Part shown: piece after piece, positions 4,273 through 5,741 of the stretch
Numbering within the stretch: the first letter of the stretch is position 1
Layout of the letters: the number at the start of each line of letters is the position of its first letter
DNA from: Humimonas sp964465015
Lineage (GTDB): Bacteria; Gemmatimonadota; Gemmatimonadetes; Palauibacterales; Palauibacteraceae
NCBI GenBank assembly: GCA_964465015.1
Contig: CAYXHP010000127.1
Span: forward strand, 1-5,741
DNA: 5,741 nucleotides
Reading direction: 5' to 3'
Program-made: the position numbers and the translations under genes
Notes under the pieces: generated by a model
What the model was told of the DNA's origin: nothing
What the model saw: the letters and a program-made list of their open reading frames with translations, nothing else
Databases searched by the model: none

Positions 4273-5741
4273 ATGTCCCGACCAAGCTGGCCCGCGCTCC
4301 ATCCGGTCCCCGTCGCGGCGCTCCTCGCTTCCGTGTCTCTCCTGGCCGCCGCGCCCCGGCACGCCGCCGCCCAGGCGGCGGGGGCGGCCTCGGAGGAGGC
4401 TTTCGCCACCCCGGCGCGCGAGGTCCAGCGCGAGATCCCGATGACCGACATGATCCGGAACGCGTTCGCGGCCGGCACCCGCGACTCGACCGGGCGCCCG
4501 GGGCCGGCCTACTGGCAGCTGTTCAACGACTACACGATCCACGCGGACTTCGACCCGTCCACCGGCGTGGTCCGGGGCCACGAGACCGTCGTGGTGCGCA
4601 ACACCGGCCCGGCGGCGATGGACCGGATCGTCCTGCGGCTGTACCAGAACCTGTTCGCCCCCAACGCCGCCCGGCTGGAGTCGGTCCCCTCCCTCACCGA
4701 CGGCATGACGCTCACGGGCCTGTCGGTGGACGGGCAGCCGGTGGCCCTGAATCCGCCGCCGCGGCGCCGGTTCCGGAGCGACACGGCGCCGCCCGAGGTG
4801 ATCCTCGCGGCCTACGACACGATGTCCACCGTGGCCACGATCACGCTGCCCGACCCGGTGGCGCCGGCCGACAGCTTCACGCTGGTGGCGGACTGGCACT
4901 TCACGGTCCCGAAGGTGCCGGCGGGGGAGCGGGGCGAACGCATGGGCGCCTGGGGCGACTCGCTCTACCAGGTGGGGCAGTGGTACCCGCAGGTGGCCAT
5001 GTACGACGACCTGTTCCCGGGCGGTTGGGACACCGATCCCTACCTCGGTCCTTCGGAGTTCTACAACAATTTCGGGCACTTCGACCTGAAGGTGACGGTG
5101 CCGGCCGGCTGGGTGGTGGGCGCGACGGGGGTGCTGCAGAACCCCGACCAGGTCCTCACCCCCACCGAGCGCGAGCGGCTCTCGCACGTGCTCGAGTCCG
5201 ACTCGACCGTCCACGTCGTGGGACCCGACGAGCTCGGTCCCGGCAAGGCCACGGTCGCGGGCGACCGGCTCACGTGGCACTTCGTGGCCGACACGGCCGG
5301 GGACGTAGCCTGGGCCACGTCGAACCAGTTCCTTTGGGACGCCACGCGGGCCACGATCCCGGGCAAGGGCCCGGTCCCCGTCAACGTCATGTACCTGCCG
5401 GGCCACGCGAAGGCGTTCGCGCCGGCGCCGGCCCGCATCCGCCACGCGCTGGAGTTCTACTCGAAGCTGTGGAGCCCCTATGCCTTCCCGGTCCTCACGG
5501 ACGTGGACGGCCCCGAGCTCGGCATGGAGTACCCGATGTTCATCATGTCCAGCACCGGGGCCTCGGACCACGAGACCGGGCACCAGTGGTGGCCCATGAC
5601 GCTGGGCACCAACGAGACCTGGTACGGCTTCATGGACGAGGGCTTCAACCAGTACATGAACGTCCTGTCGGCCGACGACCTGCGCGGCCTGCCGGTCGGT
5701 CCCAGCCTGGACGGCCGCGGCCAGCTATACGGCCGGGTGAG
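4273..5741 (+). CDS. exported M1-family zinc aminopeptidase, 3' end beyond the window
   Basis: The first 489 residues of an M1 (gluzincin) metallopeptidase; no stop is reached before the right edge. Residues 1-33 are a signal peptide ending HAAA-Q, so the enzyme acts in the periplasm or outside the cell. Residues about 72-270 form the N-terminal beta domain (YTIHADFDPSTGVVRG, LRLYQNL, VGQWYPQVAMYDD). The substrate-binding GXMEN-type motif appears as LGMEYP (416-421), and the zinc site is HETGH (433-437) followed by exactly 18 residues and Glu456 in MDEGFN. His433, His437 and Glu456 would bind zinc and Glu434 would be the general base. The family removes N-terminal residues from peptides. The spacer between GMEYP and HExxH is only 11 residues, which appears short, and the residue before GMEYP is Leu rather than Gly. 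The catalytic Tyr and the C-terminal helical domain would be outside the window. It is transcribed divergently from the two serine hydrolases. Confidence 0.9.
   Translation, partial: MSRPSWPALHPVPVAALLASVSLLAAAPRHAAAQAAGAASEEAFATPAREVQREIPMTDMIRNAFAAGTRDSTGRPGPAYWQLFNDYTIHADFDPSTGVVRGHETVVVRNTGPAAMDRIVLRLYQNLFAPNAARLESVPSLTDGMTLTGLSVDGQPVALNPPPRRRFRSDTAPPEVILAAYDTMSTVATITLPDPVAPADSFTLVADWHFTVPKVPAGERGERMGAWGDSLYQVGQWYPQVAMYDDLFPGGWDTDPYLGPSEFYNNFGHFDLKVTVPAGWVVGATGVLQNPDQVLTPTERERLSHVLESDSTVHVVGPDELGPGKATVAGDRLTWHFVADTAGDVAWATSNQFLWDATRATIPGKGPVPVNVMYLPGHAKAFAPAPARIRHALEFYSKLWSPYAFPVLTDVDGPELGMEYPMFIMSSTGASDHETGHQWWPMTLGTNETWYGFMDEGFNQYMNVLSADDLRGLPVGPSLDGRGQLYGRV

Noticed and set aside
4120..5583. 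Upstream continuation of the alpha/beta hydrolase frame, which would give 1015 residues
   Set aside because: It is antisense to the M1 peptidase and of low-complexity composition. The signal peptide and GGAG site place the real start at 4119.

Overview
The window is very GC-rich (roughly 70% by eye). It comes from a Gram-negative-type bacterium: the left edge carries the end of a probable lipopolysaccharide (Kdo) kinase-family gene, and the other three proteins all begin with export signals. Exported alpha/beta hydrolases, a GMEYP-type M1 metallopeptidase and signal peptides ending near 'AAQ' are what I would expect from Gemmatimonadota or a similar GC-rich environmental lineage. This placement is an inference from protein style, with no marker gene to support it.

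Layout: (1) 1-267, plus strand, is the C-terminal 88 residues of a KdkA/WaaP-like kinase. Its last nine codons, including the stop, are followed by two further degenerate 27-bp copies (241-321). (2) 322-343 is a short convergent gap beside a weak hairpin. (3) 344-2539, minus strand, is an exported CocE/NonD-type serine hydrolase with an extra N-terminal domain. (4) 2536-4119, minus strand, is a second exported alpha/beta hydrolase. Its stop overlaps the start of the CocE-like gene by 4 bp (ATGA), so the pair is almost certainly one transcript running leftward. (5) 4120-4272 is a divergent intergenic region with a candidate minus-strand promoter and three short palindromes, two of them touching the ribosome binding sites on either side. 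(6) 4273 to the right edge, plus strand, is an exported M1-family zinc aminopeptidase, cut off after the HExxH-18-E zinc site.

Together the three exported enzymes look like a small envelope or periplasmic hydrolysis locus: a zinc aminopeptidase facing two coupled serine hydrolases whose families cleave peptides, esters or amides. Joint function is inferred from synteny only. The kinase fragment converges on this locus and probably belongs to a separate envelope-glycolipid cluster.

I see no RNA gene, CRISPR array, insertion sequence or phage signature, and no clearly new defence or mobile system. The most notable observations are the repeat crossing the kinase stop codon, the Asn-to-Thr change in the kinase catalytic loop, the unusually short spacer before HExxH in the M1 enzyme, and the matching GDSVI segment in the N-terminal domains of the two coupled hydrolases.
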